Assembly: GCF_032594935.1 (NCBI RefSeq)
Contig: NZ_CP118734.1
Span: 1,268,001-1,332,000, forward strand
Direction of reading: 5' to 3'
Length of the DNA: 64,000 bases
Source of the DNA: Streptococcus sp. 29892
GTDB lineage: Bacteria > Bacillota > Bacilli > Lactobacillales > Streptococcaceae
Of this stretch, positions 16,894 to 27,843 are shown one piece after another. Under the pieces are notes generated by a model. It searched no databases, was not told the origin of the DNA, and saw only the letters and a list, made by a program, of their open reading frames with translations. Every line of letters begins with the position of its first letter. Position 1 is the first letter of the stretch. A program made the translations under genes and the position numbers.

Positions 16894-18207
16894 TTACACT
16901 TTCTTTCGTCCATGCATGAAGAAGTAAATCGCACTAGAAATCAGTAAACCGATGGCTCCATATACAAAGTTCATTGGGTTATCTCCCCAAATCATAATCA
17001 AACTAATAACTACTGCAATAGTTGGAATAACTGGACCAAATGGCAGACGGAAAACTACCTGTGCATTCGGCTCATCTTTGCGTAATTTATTGACAGCCAG
17101 TGCTGTTGGAATGTATTGGAAGAAACGGAAGACAACACTGAGGGTAGCAAGAATTTCAAATGAACCTGATAACAATAGTATACAAGCAATGACACAAGAA
17201 ATAATAATGGCTACAACTGGTGCATCATTGCCATTTTTACGAGCAATGGCAGCTGGCAAAAGTCCTTCTTCTGCAATGGCAGCACCGAAACGTGGCACCA
17301 TAATGGATTCACCCATGTTCAGACCGGTGATGGAAATGAGAGCCCCAATAGATACCAACCAGTAGCCAGCAGGACCGATCATCTTAACAAGAGCATCTTG
17401 CACAGGAGCCTTTGTATCCATTATACCAGAACCTAGCATGGCAATGGTACCACCAATAATGAGCATATACAAAATTGAAACAATACTAATGGAACCTAAT
17501 ATAGCTCGAGGAACATTTTTTTCTGGATTTCGCATCTCACCAGCTACGATAGAGAGGGTTTCAAAACCGATAAAGCCATAGAAAATATAGATGGCGGTAC
17601 CTGAAATCGCTCCGAGCAAGGTTTGTCCTTCAGATAATTGAACAAAAGGACTAAAGTTAGACAAACCTTGAGGGATAAAGATAAGAGCACAAAGGGAGAA
17701 GAGTATAATCGGAATTAACTTGGCAATGGTTGCTGTAATGGTAAAGACTTTGGAGGTTCTCAAACCAGCAATGTTCATCAAGGACAAGAGAATGACCAAG
17801 CCGATACTAAGTGGAATATTCATTCCCTCAAAGGCTGGGAAAGTGATGATGAACATCTTAGCAAAACCTGCTGCCATAGCCGCCCAGGCAAACATGGTCA
17901 CCATCCAGCCTAAGATGCCGACATTAAAACCAATAAAGTCACCAAAAGCACGTTTAGAATATTGAAAGGCACCGCCGTTTTTTCCAAAGTACCCTGCTAC
18001 CTCAGCAAAACAGACCGCCAACATGATGGTCAAGATAGCCGTTCCTAGCATAACAGCGATGGAAGCTGGACCTAGGTCCCGATAAATATTTTGCGGCAAG
18101 AGAAAGATACCAGACCCAATAACAGCATTGATACCGTATAAGGTCGCTCCTGTCAGGGAGAATTTTGCACTCTCCTGCGTAGATAACTGTGTCTGTTTGT
18201 TTTCCAT
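16894..18207 (-). CDS. APC-family amino-acid permease, probable histidine or urocanate transporter
   Basis: The 437-residue integral membrane protein has about 12 hydrophobic segments and the APC signature near the start (LYGINAVIGSGIFLLP, residues about 22-37). It resembles amino-acid/polyamine permeases. Its position between hutD and hutH suggests it brings in histidine, but the substrate cannot be read from sequence. AGGAG precedes the ATG. Confidence 0.85.
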   Translation of the reverse strand: MENKQTQLSTQESAKFSLTGATLYGINAVIGSGIFLLPQNIYRDLGPASIAVMLGTAILTIMLAVCFAEVAGYFGKNGGAFQYSKRAFGDFIGFNVGILGWMVTMFAWAAMAAGFAKMFIITFPAFEGMNIPLSIGLVILLSLMNIAGLRTSKVFTITATIAKLIPIILFSLCALIFIPQGLSNFSPFVQLSEGQTLLGAISGTAIYIFYGFIGFETLSIVAGEMRNPEKNVPRAILGSISIVSILYMLIIGGTIAMLGSGIMDTKAPVQDALVKMIGPAGYWLVSIGALISITGLNMGESIMVPRFGAAIAEEGLLPAAIARKNGNDAPVVAIIISCVIACILLLSGSFEILATLSVVFRFFQYIPTALAVNKLRKDEPNAQVVFRLPFGPVIPTIAVVISLIMIWGDNPMNFVYGAIGLLISSAIYFFMHGRKKV

Positions 18208-18230
18208 GATATGATCTCCTAAATCTTCTT

Positions 18231-18842
18231 CTAGATCATGTTTCTACTTAGGTCAGTTGACCTAAGTCTAGCAATAAGCGCCTTAGGCTTTTGGCAAGCT
18301 TGACAAGCAGTTAGATGAAGGTGCAGAGGAGGCAACTCATTGGTCTCAACTACCAGCAATTCCTTTGCTGCTAGATGACCACTTCCCCACCCTTCTATAT
18401 GGAAATCCAAATTGACTAAGGCATAAATAAATTGAAAATCACCCTCACACTCTACCACCCACTTGTTCTCATCCATCACCTGTAAATCAGCTTGCACACT
18501 ATCGTCAAATATAATATTAAAATCCTGTGCTTTTCCTACGCATTGGATGGATTGTTCCCCCTCAAACCGATGGATGTGATAAGGAGCCAGAGTTACTTGT
18601 TCGCCACTATTCATATCCTGCAAGACAATGGTTTGGTCTAAACTTAATAGAATGCGGTGATATGAAGGTAGCGAGGTAAAGGTAGATTGTTCCGTGTCCA
18701 TACTTGCTGTGGACAATCGAAATTGAAAATTTCTTTCACCATAGGAAGACTGAGCAGGAAAGAGATAGAGTTGAGTGGTTCGTCCACCTGACCAGGAGGT
18801 TTCTTGGTAATCACTTGTTTTATACTTTTCAACTCTAATCAT
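18231..18842 (-). CDS. hutD: HutD family protein
   Basis: HutD/Ves proteins are small cupin-like proteins found in hut clusters; they are thought to tune the pathway, but the mechanism is not settled. The 203-residue product starts MIRVEKYKTSDYQETSWSGG, followed by RTTQLYLFP, which is the family signature. I chose the ATG at 18842, preceded by GGTGGAAGG and 13 bases after the fhs stop; the frame upstream of it overlaps fhs. Confidence 0.88.
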   Translation of the reverse strand: MIRVEKYKTSDYQETSWSGGRTTQLYLFPAQSSYGERNFQFRLSTASMDTEQSTFTSLPSYHRILLSLDQTIVLQDMNSGEQVTLAPYHIHRFEGEQSIQCVGKAQDFNIIFDDSVQADLQVMDENKWVVECEGDFQFIYALVNLDFHIEGWGSGHLAAKELLVVETNELPPLHLHLTACQACQKPKALIARLRSTDLSRNMI

Positions 18843-18855
18843 CCTTCCACCTCTC

Positions 18856-20529
18856 TTAGAAAAGACCTGTGATATTGCCCTGGTTGTCAATATCAATTTT
18901 TTCACTCGCAGGGACCTTTGGCAAACCTGGCATGGTCATAATATTGCCCGTCAAGGCGACGATAAAGCCAGCACCTGCTGAAACTTTGACATTACTGATG
19001 CTTACAGTAAAGTCTGTCGGAGCTCCTAAGAGATTAGGGTTATCTGAGAATGAATACTGGGTCTTGGCCATACAGATTGGATAGGAACCAAAACCTAGTC
19101 TTTCCAGTTCTGCTATTTCTTTTTTAGCAACTGCTGAGAGTTTAACCCCTTGACCACCATAGACTTTTGTAACAATTTTATGTAATTTGGTTTCAATACT
19201 GTCTTCTACATCATAGACAAATTGGAAATGATTTTCTTCTTGAGCAAGTTGGACGACTTTCTCTGCAAGTTGACGCCCTCCTTGACCACCATGTGCCCAA
19301 ACATCAGACAGTACTATATCAACACCACGTTTGGCACAAGCAGTAGAAACTGCCTCTAATTCTGCCTCTGTGTCTAGTGGGAATTTATTGATGGCAACAA
19401 CCGCAGGCAAACCATAGACTTCCTGTATATTCTCCAGATGTTTTTCAAGGTTTGGTAAACCTGCAAGCACTGCTTCTACATTTTCTTGAGCCAGGTCAGA
19501 CTTGGCAACTCCACCGTGCATTTTAAGGGCACGAATAGTAGCTACGAGTACAACTGCGGATGGTCGTAAACCACTTAGACGACACTTGATATCTATGAAT
19601 TTTTCAGCGCCTAAATCTGCCCCAAAGCCAGCTTCTGTAACCACATAGTCTGCATATTTTAAGGCTAATTTAGTAGCAAGAACACTATTACAACCGTGAG
19701 CAATATTGGCAAATGGACCGCCGTGTATAAGGGCTGGGGAGTGTTCCAGGGTTTGAACAAGGTTAGGGTGAATGGCTTCTTTCAAGAGTGCTGCCATTGC
19801 CCCAGCTGCCTTAAGATCTCCAGCTGTAACTGGTTGACCTTGGAAATTATAGCCGATAATAATTTTTTCCAGTCGTGCCTTCAAATCAGCTATATTTTCA
19901 GATAGGCACAGAATAGCCATTATTTCTGAAGCAACGGTAATATCGTAGCCATCTTCCCTAGGTACTCCATTTACCTTACCATGCAGGCCATCGACAATAT
20001 GGCGGAGCTGGCGGTCATTCATGTCTACTACTCGCTTCCAGGTAATCCGACGACTATCAATTCCCAAGGCATTTCCATGATGAATATGATTATCAATCAA
20101 GGCTGCCAGCAGGTTATTAGCTACACCGATGGCATGAAAATCTCCAGTAAAATGCAAGTTAATATCTTCCATTGGAACAACTTGAGCATATCCACCACCT
20201 GCTGCACCACCTTTAACCCCAAAGACAGGTCCTAAAGACGGCTCACGCAGGGCGATAATAGCCTTTTTACCAATAGCAGTCAATGCATCGACCAAACCGA
20301 CGGAAGTTGTTGTTTTTCCTTCCCCTGCTGGAGTTGGTGAAATAGCTGTTACCAAAATCAATTTCCCATCTGGTTGATCTTTCAAGGCTTCTAACTGGCG
20401 ACTGTCAATTTTAGCCTTGTATCTACCATATAAGGATAAACTTTCTTCTGGAATACCTAAACGGTCTGCTACCTGTCCAATGGGTTCCATTTGGACGGAA
20501 TTCGCAATGTCAATATCTGATAAAACCAT
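18856..20529 (-). CDS. fhs: formate--tetrahydrofolate ligase
   Basis: Fhs interconverts formate, ATP and tetrahydrofolate with 10-formyl-tetrahydrofolate. In this cluster it would run towards formate and ATP, draining the one-carbon unit released from histidine. The 557-residue length is standard. The nucleotide-binding loop [14 protein letters not shown] is at about residues 67-80. AAGGAGG precedes the start. It follows fchA by 11 bases. Location inside a hut operon, rather than alone, supports a catabolic role. Confidence 0.95.
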   Translation of the reverse strand: MVLSDIDIANSVQMEPIGQVADRLGIPEESLSLYGRYKAKIDSRQLEALKDQPDGKLILVTAISPTPAGEGKTTTSVGLVDALTAIGKKAIIALREPSLGPVFGVKGGAAGGGYAQVVPMEDINLHFTGDFHAIGVANNLLAALIDNHIHHGNALGIDSRRITWKRVVDMNDRQLRHIVDGLHGKVNGVPREDGYDITVASEIMAILCLSENIADLKARLEKIIIGYNFQGQPVTAGDLKAAGAMAALLKEAIHPNLVQTLEHSPALIHGGPFANIAHGCNSVLATKLALKYADYVVTEAGFGADLGAEKFIDIKCRLSGLRPSAVVLVATIRALKMHGGVAKSDLAQENVEAVLAGLPNLEKHLENIQEVYGLPAVVAINKFPLDTEAELEAVSTACAKRGVDIVLSDVWAHGGQGGRQLAEKVVQLAQEENHFQFVYDVEDSIETKLHKIVTKVYGGQGVKLSAVAKKEIAELERLGFGSYPICMAKTQYSFSDNPNLLGAPTDFTVSISNVKVSAGAGFIVALTGNIMTMPGLPKVPASEKIDIDNQGNITGLF

Positions 20530-20540
20530 AGCTCCCTCCT

Positions 20541-21167
20541 TTACACAATCTGGAGAATGTCTTCATATACCTGGTCTGCTAGGCTAGAACCAGCTTCCAA
20601 AATAGTCTGGCCTTGTTGGCGATAGGTTGCAACAAATTCTTCATCCTTGATACCAGATAGATTGATGAGAACATTGAGCCATGCCCCCTGCAAACCTGCC
20701 TTGAGCGAGAGGGCTGCCACCCCCAAATCACTGGCTGCATTGGTATTGGACTTGCCGACTGCCTCTGCTGTTACCTGAAGTGCCTGCAACATCGTTTCCA
20801 TCATGCCAAACGGAGAGAGCGTTGCTGCCTTCAAGGCTACCTGCATAGCCTGCCTGCGCGCTTCTTTATCTTCCTCTGTTTCCTTGGGCATATCAAAGAC
20901 AGCTGAAACCTGATTGAAAGCTTCAGTGTCCTCATCTATTGCCCGCAATAAACGCTCTTGCAAGTCACCAGCTACGTTATGAATGTCTTCAATAGCAGCC
21001 TGATAGTCAGCATACTTTTTCTTCCCAAGAGTCAACTCGCACACCATTTTTGTCAATGAAATACCATTGACAGCCGAGAGAGCTGCTGCTGAGCCTCCGC
21101 CTGGTGCTGGGGCATCTGAACCCAGTAATTGAGCAAATTCTGTAAGGGTTAAATCAACTAATGCCAT
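20541..21167 (-). CDS. fchA: formimidoyltetrahydrofolate cyclodeaminase (FchA/FTCD_C family)
   Basis: The 208-residue protein is a stand-alone version of the cyclodeaminase half of FTCD. It starts [20 protein letters not shown] and has the conserved [15 protein letters not shown]. It would convert 5-formimino-tetrahydrofolate to 5,10-methenyl-tetrahydrofolate plus ammonia, and may also carry the cyclohydrolase step to 10-formyl-tetrahydrofolate. It lies between ftcD and fhs with 11-12 base gaps, in pathway order. Confidence 0.92.
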   Translation of the reverse strand: MALVDLTLTEFAQLLGSDAPAPGGGSAAALSAVNGISLTKMVCELTLGKKKYADYQAAIEDIHNVAGDLQERLLRAIDEDTEAFNQVSAVFDMPKETEEDKEARRQAMQVALKAATLSPFGMMETMLQALQVTAEAVGKSNTNAASDLGVAALSLKAGLQGAWLNVLINLSGIKDEEFVATYRQQGQTILEAGSSLADQVYEDILQIV

Positions 21168-21179
21168 CGGTCATACTCC

Positions 21180-22079
21180 TTATCCCAACAAATGATTTTC
21201 TAGTACCTGCTTGCTGTAATCAAACTCTTCCAATTGCAAGTAGTATTCTGCCACATCAACCAAGGCTTTTGCAGGTGCCAATCCAACGATTTCAGAACCA
21301 ATAATCGACACACCATATCTCTTAGCCTCAAAACGAATGGTTTCAAAGGTACGATAAAGTGAGCATTTTTCCAAGTTCACCATGTTCATTGAAACCTGGG
21401 CAATATTTCTTCCTTCCAACATGACACCGATAGCTTTACAATACTTGTAGCCACCACCTGAACCACGGATGATTTTGGCAATCTTGTTGGCAATCTCTAA
21501 ATTGTCTGTATCCAAATTGACATTAAAAGCAACCAGAGGCATCCGAGCGCCGACTGCTGTAACACCTGCTGTTGGATGAATCTTCCTTTCACCGAAATCA
21601 GGCGCCCAGTCTTCTTCCAATAATTTTTCAGGCATGCCTTCAAACTGACCCTTGCGGACCTTAGCCAGATTTTGTCGTTCTGGTCTGCTTGCTGCTTCTT
21701 CATAGAGGAAGACTGGAATAGCCAATTCTTTATTGATACGCTCAGCGACTTTCTTAGCCAGTTGAACACATTCTTCCATGCTGATGTCTTTTACAGGGAC
21801 GAATGGAAGTACATCTGTCGCTCCCATCCTTGGGTGTTCACCTGTGTGCTTGGTCATATCAATCTTTTCACTAGCATATTTGACCAGTTGAAAAGCTCCT
21901 TCCTGAATACTTTCTTCATCTCCCACCAAAGTAAACACACTGCGGTTATGACTTTGGTCTGAAGAATAATCCAGCAAGGTCACACCCGGAACACTCTTAG
22001 CGGTTGCTACCAAGCCATCGATGATTTCCTGGTTACGTCCCTCTGAAAAATTTGGAATACATTCTACAAGTTTTGCCAT
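21180..22079 (-). CDS. ftcD: glutamate formimidoyltransferase
   Basis: FtcD moves the formimino group from formimino-glutamate to tetrahydrofolate, giving glutamate. The 299-residue protein matches the N-terminal formiminotransferase part of FTCD: MAKLVECIPNFSEGRNQE at the start, then HTGEHPRMGATDVLPFVP and GVTAVGARMPLVAFNVNL. It lies 41 bases after hutU and just before fchA. Confidence 0.95.
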   Translation of the reverse strand: MAKLVECIPNFSEGRNQEIIDGLVATAKSVPGVTLLDYSSDQSHNRSVFTLVGDEESIQEGAFQLVKYASEKIDMTKHTGEHPRMGATDVLPFVPVKDISMEECVQLAKKVAERINKELAIPVFLYEEAASRPERQNLAKVRKGQFEGMPEKLLEEDWAPDFGERKIHPTAGVTAVGARMPLVAFNVNLDTDNLEIANKIAKIIRGSGGGYKYCKAIGVMLEGRNIAQVSMNMVNLEKCSLYRTFETIRFEAKRYGVSIIGSEIVGLAPAKALVDVAEYYLQLEEFDYSKQVLENHLLG

Positions 22080-22120
22080 TTGAAAACCTCTTTCTTATTA
22101 TGATTGTTTAGCCGATTTAC

Positions 22121-24154
22121 TTACTTTTCAAACAATTTAGCAACAGAAGACTGAATTAAGTCCTCATCTGCCAAATAAGGAATGGTGATATGGTCTGTAC
22201 CTTGACGCATTTGGTTGTACTCAATAGCCGTTTCAATCGCATGGTCATTACGAGCCCAGTTCCGACGCGCTACACCACCCATGGTATCCCAAGCGATAGC
22301 TGATTTGATAATCTCATCCACGCGCTCGCTTCCATCCAATACCAGACCAAAACCACCATTGATAGACTTACCAATACCAGTACCACCACCATTATGGAGG
22401 GCCACAAGACTCATACCACGCGCCGCATTACCAGCGTAGCACTGAACAGCCATATCGCAGGTCACATTTGAACCATCCTTGATGTTGGATGTTTCACGGA
22501 ATGGGGAATCAGTACCTGATACATCGTGATGGTCGCGACCTAGCATAACAGGCCCAATTTTCCCTTGACGAATGAGCTCATTGAACTTCAGCGCGATATT
22601 GACACGACCCATGCAATCTTGGTACAGAATCCGTGCCTGAGTTCCTACGACCAACTGATTTTTCTCTGCGTCGCGGATCCAGTTGTAATTATCACGATCT
22701 TGGTAACGGCGAGTTGGATCAATCACATCCATAGCAGCCTTGTCTGTAGTAATCAAGTCCTCATGCTTGCCACTCAAGCAAACCCAACGGAATGGACCGT
22801 AACCATAGTCAAAGAGCATAGGTCCCATGATATCTTCTACATAAGAAGGCCAGATAAAGCCATCTTTATCATCCAGACCATTCTTAGAAATTTCTTTGAT
22901 ACCTGAGTCATAAACTGACTTCATAAAGGCATTACCATAATCGAAGAAATAGGTTCCTCGGTCAGTCAGGGTCTTAATAGCTTGATAATGACGCTCCAGG
23001 GTTTTATCCACTAGACCAACAAAGCTTTCCTTATCCTCTGCGAGTAAACGAGTACGCTCCTCAAAGCTAATACCGACTGGACAGTAGCCTCCATCATAGA
23101 CATTGTGACAAGAGGTTTGGTCAGAGAGAAGGTCAACTGGAATATTCTTTTCAACCACATATTCCAGCAAATCTACAATATTTCCATGATAGGCGATTGA
23201 GGTAGATTGGCCTTTCTCTTTCGCAGCCAGGGCCAAGGTCAGAGCTTCTTCTGGACTTTCTGCCAACTGACTAATCCAACCTTGTGAATGGCGAGTTTCA
23301 ATCCGCGACTGGTCTACCTCGGCTACAATAGCAACTGCCTTAGCAATTTCAGCAGCCTTGCCCTGAGCTCCACTCATTCCACCTAAACCAGATGAAATAA
23401 AGAGTTTTCCTGTCAAATCCCCATCATCAGCTACACCCAATTTCAAGCGTCCAGCATTGAGAAGTGTATTGAAGGTACCATGAACAATTCCCTGAGGACC
23501 AATGTACATCCAGCCACCAGCTGTCATCTGACCATAATTGGTCACTCCCATTTCCTCAGCGATTTCCCAGTCCTTCATGTTGTCGTATTCACCAACCAAC
23601 AAACCATTGGTAATAATGACACGCGGTGCCTCTGGTTTGGATTTAAATAGACCTAAGGGATGACCTGATTCGACCACCAAGGTCTGTTCTTCTGTCATGA
23701 CCTCCAGGTATTTTTTAATCAAACAATATTGCATCCAGTTGGCACAGACCGAACCTGTTTCCCCATATGTGACTAACTCATACGGATAAAGAGCGATTTC
23801 AAAGCTGAGGTTATTATCAATCATGACCTGCATGGCCTTGGCAGCTGTACAATTTCCCTTGTAGTCATCAATCGGCTTGCCATAAATTCTTTCTTTTGGA
23901 CGCCAGCGATAGCCATAAATCCGCCCACGAGTTCTTAATTCTTCCAAAAATTCTGGAATGACTTCCTCATGGTATTTTTTTGGAATATACCGCAGGGCAT
24001 TTTTCAAGGCAATCTCTGTCTGAGCCTGTGTTAACCGAAAGCCCCGGTCTGGTGCTCGTCTGATGCCTTCCTCAAAGACTGTCTTTTCAGGCAAGACATC
24101 ATCTAGCTTAATGGTCATTGCTGCCGCAATATCTTTTTCTTCAAAATGTGACAT
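22121..24154 (-). CDS. hutU: urocanate hydratase
   Basis: HutU converts urocanate to imidazolone propionate using tightly bound NAD. The 677-residue length fits the longer urocanase type. Recognisable parts are GQMTAGGWMYIGPQGIVHGT, the NAD-site region SSGLGGMSGAQGKA and the conserved HNVYDGGYCPVG with its cysteine. It is the first gene of the minus-strand hut series. GGAGGATGACCT precedes its ATG. It diverges from hutI. Confidence 0.96.
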   Translation of the reverse strand: MSHFEEKDIAAAMTIKLDDVLPEKTVFEEGIRRAPDRGFRLTQAQTEIALKNALRYIPKKYHEEVIPEFLEELRTRGRIYGYRWRPKERIYGKPIDDYKGNCTAAKAMQVMIDNNLSFEIALYPYELVTYGETGSVCANWMQYCLIKKYLEVMTEEQTLVVESGHPLGLFKSKPEAPRVIITNGLLVGEYDNMKDWEIAEEMGVTNYGQMTAGGWMYIGPQGIVHGTFNTLLNAGRLKLGVADDGDLTGKLFISSGLGGMSGAQGKAAEIAKAVAIVAEVDQSRIETRHSQGWISQLAESPEEALTLALAAKEKGQSTSIAYHGNIVDLLEYVVEKNIPVDLLSDQTSCHNVYDGGYCPVGISFEERTRLLAEDKESFVGLVDKTLERHYQAIKTLTDRGTYFFDYGNAFMKSVYDSGIKEISKNGLDDKDGFIWPSYVEDIMGPMLFDYGYGPFRWVCLSGKHEDLITTDKAAMDVIDPTRRYQDRDNYNWIRDAEKNQLVVGTQARILYQDCMGRVNIALKFNELIRQGKIGPVMLGRDHHDVSGTDSPFRETSNIKDGSNVTCDMAVQCYAGNAARGMSLVALHNGGGTGIGKSINGGFGLVLDGSERVDEIIKSAIAWDTMGGVARRNWARNDHAIETAIEYNQMRQGTDHITIPYLADEDLIQSSVAKLFEK

Positions 24155-24268
24155 AGGTCATCCTCCTTTTGAATCTAGTGCTTGTTTCCTTCCTCAGAAA
24201 TAGTTCCATCTCCGAGCAAGAACTTTTTATACATTCCTAGTTTACCTTTTATCCGTCTATATAAAGTC

Positions 24269-24289
24269 TGTTAATATGTTATTTTAACA
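24269..24289. promoter_or_regulatory. inverted repeat in the hutU-hutI intergenic region, candidate operator
   Basis: TGTTAA at 24269-24274 and TTAACA at 24284-24289 form an inverted repeat with nine bases between, and an inner TGTTA/TAACA pair overlaps it. It lies between the divergent starts of hutU and hutI, where a pathway regulator would be expected to bind. Several weak -35/-10 pairs for hutU are possible around it, none clear. The rest of the 24155-24387 region holds the hutI promoter and no gene. Confidence 0.4.
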
Positions 24290-24321
24290 ACTTTTTATTT
24301 TTTGAGAAAAACGATTTATTT

Positions 24322-24350
24322 TTGACAAAAATTTGACGGTTTTGTATTAT
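24322..24350 (+). promoter_or_regulatory. hutI promoter
   Basis: TTGACA at 24322-24327, exactly 17 bases, then TATTAT at 24345-24350 make a near-consensus promoter. GGGAGG stands just before the hutI ATG at 24388. Confidence 0.8.
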
Positions 24351-24387
24351 CCTAGAACTAAGAACATCATACAAGGGAGGACGCACT

Positions 24388-25638
24388 ATGTTCGCAGACA
24401 AAATATTGACCCATTTCAATCAGGTATTTTGCCCCAATGACCCCGGTCATCCTCTAGCTGGTAAGGAAATGGCTGCAGCCACTATCTTAGAGGATGGCTA
24501 CATAGCCATCAAGGATGGAAAAATTCTTGCAACCGGGACTGGAGAGCCTCAAGCAGACTTAGTTGGCCCTGAAACGATTCTTCTTTCATATCAAGGCAAG
24601 GTGGCCACCCCTGGACTGATCGATTGCCATACCCACCTGGTCTATGGAGGAAGCCGAGAGCATGAATTTGCTCAGAAACTAGCTGGCGTTTCATATCTGG
24701 ATATTCTGGCAAATGGTGGAGGTATTTTGTCCACGGTACGAGCAACCAGAAAGGCTGATTTTGATACCCTCTATCAGAAATCCTATAGACTACTGGACTA
24801 CATGCTAGACCATGGTGTGACTACCGTAGAGGCTAAAAGTGGCTATGGACTGGACTGGGAAACAGAGAAAAGACAGTTAGAAGTGGTGCAAAAACTTCAT
24901 GAGGACCACCCTATTGATTTAGTTTCTACCTTTATGGCAGCCCATGCCATTCCATCAGAATATAAGGGAAATAATCAAGCCTACTTGGACCTCATTATAG
25001 AAAGCATGTTGCCACAAGTTAAAGAAGAAAACTTGGCAGAATTCTGTGACATCTTCTGTGAGCAAGGAGTCTTCACGGCAGAAGAAGCTCGTAGCCTGCT
25101 CACAAAAGCTAAGGACATGGGCTTTAAACTCCGTATCCATGCTGATGAGATAAAAAGTATTGGTGGGGTTGACCTGGCTGCCGAACTGGGTACAGTCAGT
25201 GCCGAGCATCTGATGGTGATTACTGACCAAGGCATTGATAAACTTAGTCAAGCCAAGGTTATTGGCAACCTCCTTCCAGCTACCACCTTTAGCCTGATGG
25301 AAGATACCTATGCACCCGCTCGGAAAATGCTGGATAAGGGGATGGCGATCACCCTGTCAACCGATAGCAATCCAGGCAGTTGCCCAACTGCCAACCTCCA
25401 ATTTGTCATGCAACTAGGTAGCTTCATGATGCGTTTAACACCAGTTGAAATCTTGAATGCTGTGACCATCAACGCTGCCTATTCCGTAGACAGACAGACC
25501 CATATTGGTAGTTTCCACCCTGGAAAAGCTGCAGACATTACTATTTTTGATGCACCCAATATCGACTTCCTCTTCTACTTCTTTGCTACCAACTTAACAG
25601 ACCAAGTCTATAAAAAAGGCCTCTGTGTCAGAGGTTAA
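24388..25638 (+). CDS. hutI: imidazolonepropionase
   Basis: HutI opens the ring of imidazolone propionate to give formimino-glutamate. The 416-residue amidohydrolase has the metal motif [16 protein letters not shown] near residue 78, then [22 protein letters not shown] and [11 protein letters not shown] with the catalytic aspartate. It is the only hut enzyme gene on the plus strand and has its own strong promoter. It is followed by a terminator shared with metG. Confidence 0.95.
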   Translation: MFADKILTHFNQVFCPNDPGHPLAGKEMAAATILEDGYIAIKDGKILATGTGEPQADLVGPETILLSYQGKVATPGLIDCHTHLVYGGSREHEFAQKLAGVSYLDILANGGGILSTVRATRKADFDTLYQKSYRLLDYMLDHGVTTVEAKSGYGLDWETEKRQLEVVQKLHEDHPIDLVSTFMAAHAIPSEYKGNNQAYLDLIIESMLPQVKEENLAEFCDIFCEQGVFTAEEARSLLTKAKDMGFKLRIHADEIKSIGGVDLAAELGTVSAEHLMVITDQGIDKLSQAKVIGNLLPATTFSLMEDTYAPARKMLDKGMAITLSTDSNPGSCPTANLQFVMQLGSFMMRLTPVEILNAVTINAAYSVDRQTHIGSFHPGKAADITIFDAPNIDFLFYFFATNLTDQVYKKGLCVRG

Positions 25639-25646
25639 TAAGCAAC

Positions 25647-25683
25647 AAAAAGGGAAGCCTCCTCGACTGGAAGCTTCCTTTTT
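25647..25683. terminator. bidirectional terminator between hutI and metG copy 1
   Basis: AAAAAGGGAAGCCTCC and GGAAGCTTCCTTTTT form a stem with one small bulge, with A and T runs at both ends. It suits both converging genes. Confidence 0.8.
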
Positions 25684-25691
25684 CAATTTTC

Positions 25692-27695
25692 TTACCCAAT
25701 CTGACTGCCGTTTGGCACGGATGGATCGACTGTTAAGAGTGTTAAATTGTCACCATGTTCGGCTGAGAGGATCATGCCCTGGCTGAGCAAGCCCATCATC
25801 TTACGTGGCTTGAGGTTGGCAACGATTTGGACTTTCTTGCCGACCAACTCTTGCTCATTTGGATAGTACTTGGCGATACCAGATAGGATTTGACGGTCCT
25901 GGCCATCACCTGCGTCCAGACGGAATTTGAGCAGCTTGTCAGAACCCTCCACCTTGGCTACTTCCTTGACTTCGGCCACGCGGATTTCCACCTTGTCGAA
26001 GTCCTCGAACTTGATCGCGGCTTTCTCGTTTTTGAGCTCCACATCAGCTGGGTCCCATTCTTTTTCTTCCTCTTGGGAAATAGCAGAGCTGCCACCCATT
26101 TGGGCTTGGATATAGGCGATTTCCTCTTCCATATCCAGACGTGGGAAGATAGGCGTGCCTTTTGCGACTACGGTCAAACCTGCTGGAAGACCTGCAAAAT
26201 CAAGATTTTCAAGGTCGAATGCTATACCCAAACCAAGTTGTTCCATAATGGCATTTGAAGTGGTCATCATGAATGGCTGAATGAGGTGAGCCACCACACG
26301 AAGACCTGCTGTCAAGTGAGCCATGACTGCTGCCAACTTGTCACGGTCCGCTTCGTCCTTAGCCAAGACCCAAGGTGCAGTTTCATCGATGTACTTGTTG
26401 GTACGGGAGATGATATTCCAAACAGCTTCCAGAGCGCGTGGATAGTCAACAGCTTCCATATACTTGTGGTAGCTTGCCAAGTTTTCAGCTACAACTGCCG
26501 CCAAGTCCGCATCAAAATCTGTCACGTTGGCAACAAAAGTCGGTACCTGACCACCGAAATACTTGTTAATCATAGCAACCGTACGGTTGAGCAAGTTTCC
26601 AAGGTCATTGGCCAGTTCATAGTTGATACGGCCAACGTAGTCTTCTGGTGTAAAGGTTCCGTCAGAGCCAACTGGCAGACTACGCATGAGGTAGTAACGC
26701 AGTGGATCCAAGCCGAAACGCTCGACCAGCATTTCTGGGTAGACTACATTACCCTTAGACTTAGACATCTTGCCGTCCTTCATGACAAACCAGCCATGAG
26801 CGACCAAGCGGTCTGGCAACTTCATATCCAACATCATGAGCATGATTGGCCAGTAAATGGAGTGGAAACGAAGAATGTCCTTGCCAACCATGTGGTAAAC
26901 TGTTCCATTCCAGAAGGTGTCGTAGTTGGCTGTTTCTTCCTGACCATAACCCAAGGCAGTTGCGTAGTTGAGCAGGGCATCAATCCAAACATAGACAACG
27001 TGCTTTGGATTGGACGGCACAGGTACACCCCAGGTAAATGAAGTACGGGATACTGCCAAATCTTCCAAGCCTGGCTCGATGAAGTTTTTCATGATTTCAT
27101 TGAGGCGACCATCTGGCTGGATAAAGTCTGGGTGGGCCTTGAAGAACTCAACCAATTTATCCTGATACTTGCTGAGGCGAAGGAAGTAGGATTCTTCTGA
27201 AACCCAGGCAACCTCGTGACCGCTCGGAGCGATACCTCCTGTTACCTTGCCGTTTTCATCTCGGAAGACCTCTTCTAATTGGCTCTCAGTGAAGAATTCT
27301 TCGTCTGAAACAGAGTACCAACCAGAATACTCTCCCAAGTAAATGTCGTCCTGCGCCAGCAATTTTTCAAAAACAGCCGCCACCACTTCCTCGTGGTAAT
27401 CGTCGGTCGTGCGGATGAACTTGTCGTAAGAGATGTCTAGCAAGTTCCAGAGCTCTTTAACGCCAACCGCCATGCCATCAACGTAGGCTTGTGGTGTCAA
27501 ACCAGCCTCTTTTGCCTTCTCTTCAATCTTCTGACCATGCTCATCAAGCCCTGTCAGATAGAAGACCTCGTGGCCCATCAGACGCTTGTAGCGAGCCAAG
27601 ACATCGCAGGCAATGGTCGTGTAGGCTGAACCGATGTGAAGTTTTCCAGACGGATAATAAATCGGCGTGGTGATATAAAATGGTGTTTTTGACAT
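25692..27695 (-). CDS. metG: methionine--tRNA ligase, copy 1
   Basis: Class I methionyl-tRNA synthetase of 667 residues. The HIGH-type motif is in [11 protein letters not shown] (residues about 16-26) and the KMSKS motif in [12 protein letters not shown] near residue 300. A C-terminal tRNA-binding (Trbp111-like) domain begins at about residue 565 ([15 protein letters not shown]). The paired cysteines of zinc-binding MetRS types are absent. A second copy at 28769-30772 differs at only about ten residues, which include MSKTPF against MTKTPF at the start and LKPRKMM against LKARKMM near the end. A DUF1361 gene remnant diverges from it. Confidence 0.95.
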   Translation of the reverse strand: MSKTPFYITTPIYYPSGKLHIGSAYTTIACDVLARYKRLMGHEVFYLTGLDEHGQKIEEKAKEAGLTPQAYVDGMAVGVKELWNLLDISYDKFIRTTDDYHEEVVAAVFEKLLAQDDIYLGEYSGWYSVSDEEFFTESQLEEVFRDENGKVTGGIAPSGHEVAWVSEESYFLRLSKYQDKLVEFFKAHPDFIQPDGRLNEIMKNFIEPGLEDLAVSRTSFTWGVPVPSNPKHVVYVWIDALLNYATALGYGQEETANYDTFWNGTVYHMVGKDILRFHSIYWPIMLMMLDMKLPDRLVAHGWFVMKDGKMSKSKGNVVYPEMLVERFGLDPLRYYLMRSLPVGSDGTFTPEDYVGRINYELANDLGNLLNRTVAMINKYFGGQVPTFVANVTDFDADLAAVVAENLASYHKYMEAVDYPRALEAVWNIISRTNKYIDETAPWVLAKDEADRDKLAAVMAHLTAGLRVVAHLIQPFMMTTSNAIMEQLGLGIAFDLENLDFAGLPAGLTVVAKGTPIFPRLDMEEEIAYIQAQMGGSSAISQEEEKEWDPADVELKNEKAAIKFEDFDKVEIRVAEVKEVAKVEGSDKLLKFRLDAGDGQDRQILSGIAKYYPNEQELVGKKVQIVANLKPRKMMGLLSQGMILSAEHGDNLTLLTVDPSVPNGSQIG

Positions 27696-27843
27696 GATAT
27701 AATCCTTTCAGAAGGCTAATGAAACCTTTTTCTAAACGCTTTATTTTATCACATTTTTATTCAAAAACAAAGCGACTTCCTATTCCAAACCCTCCACTAT
27801 GTGATATACTAGTAAACAGTTATGAAAAAGTTTGAGGTTTCCT

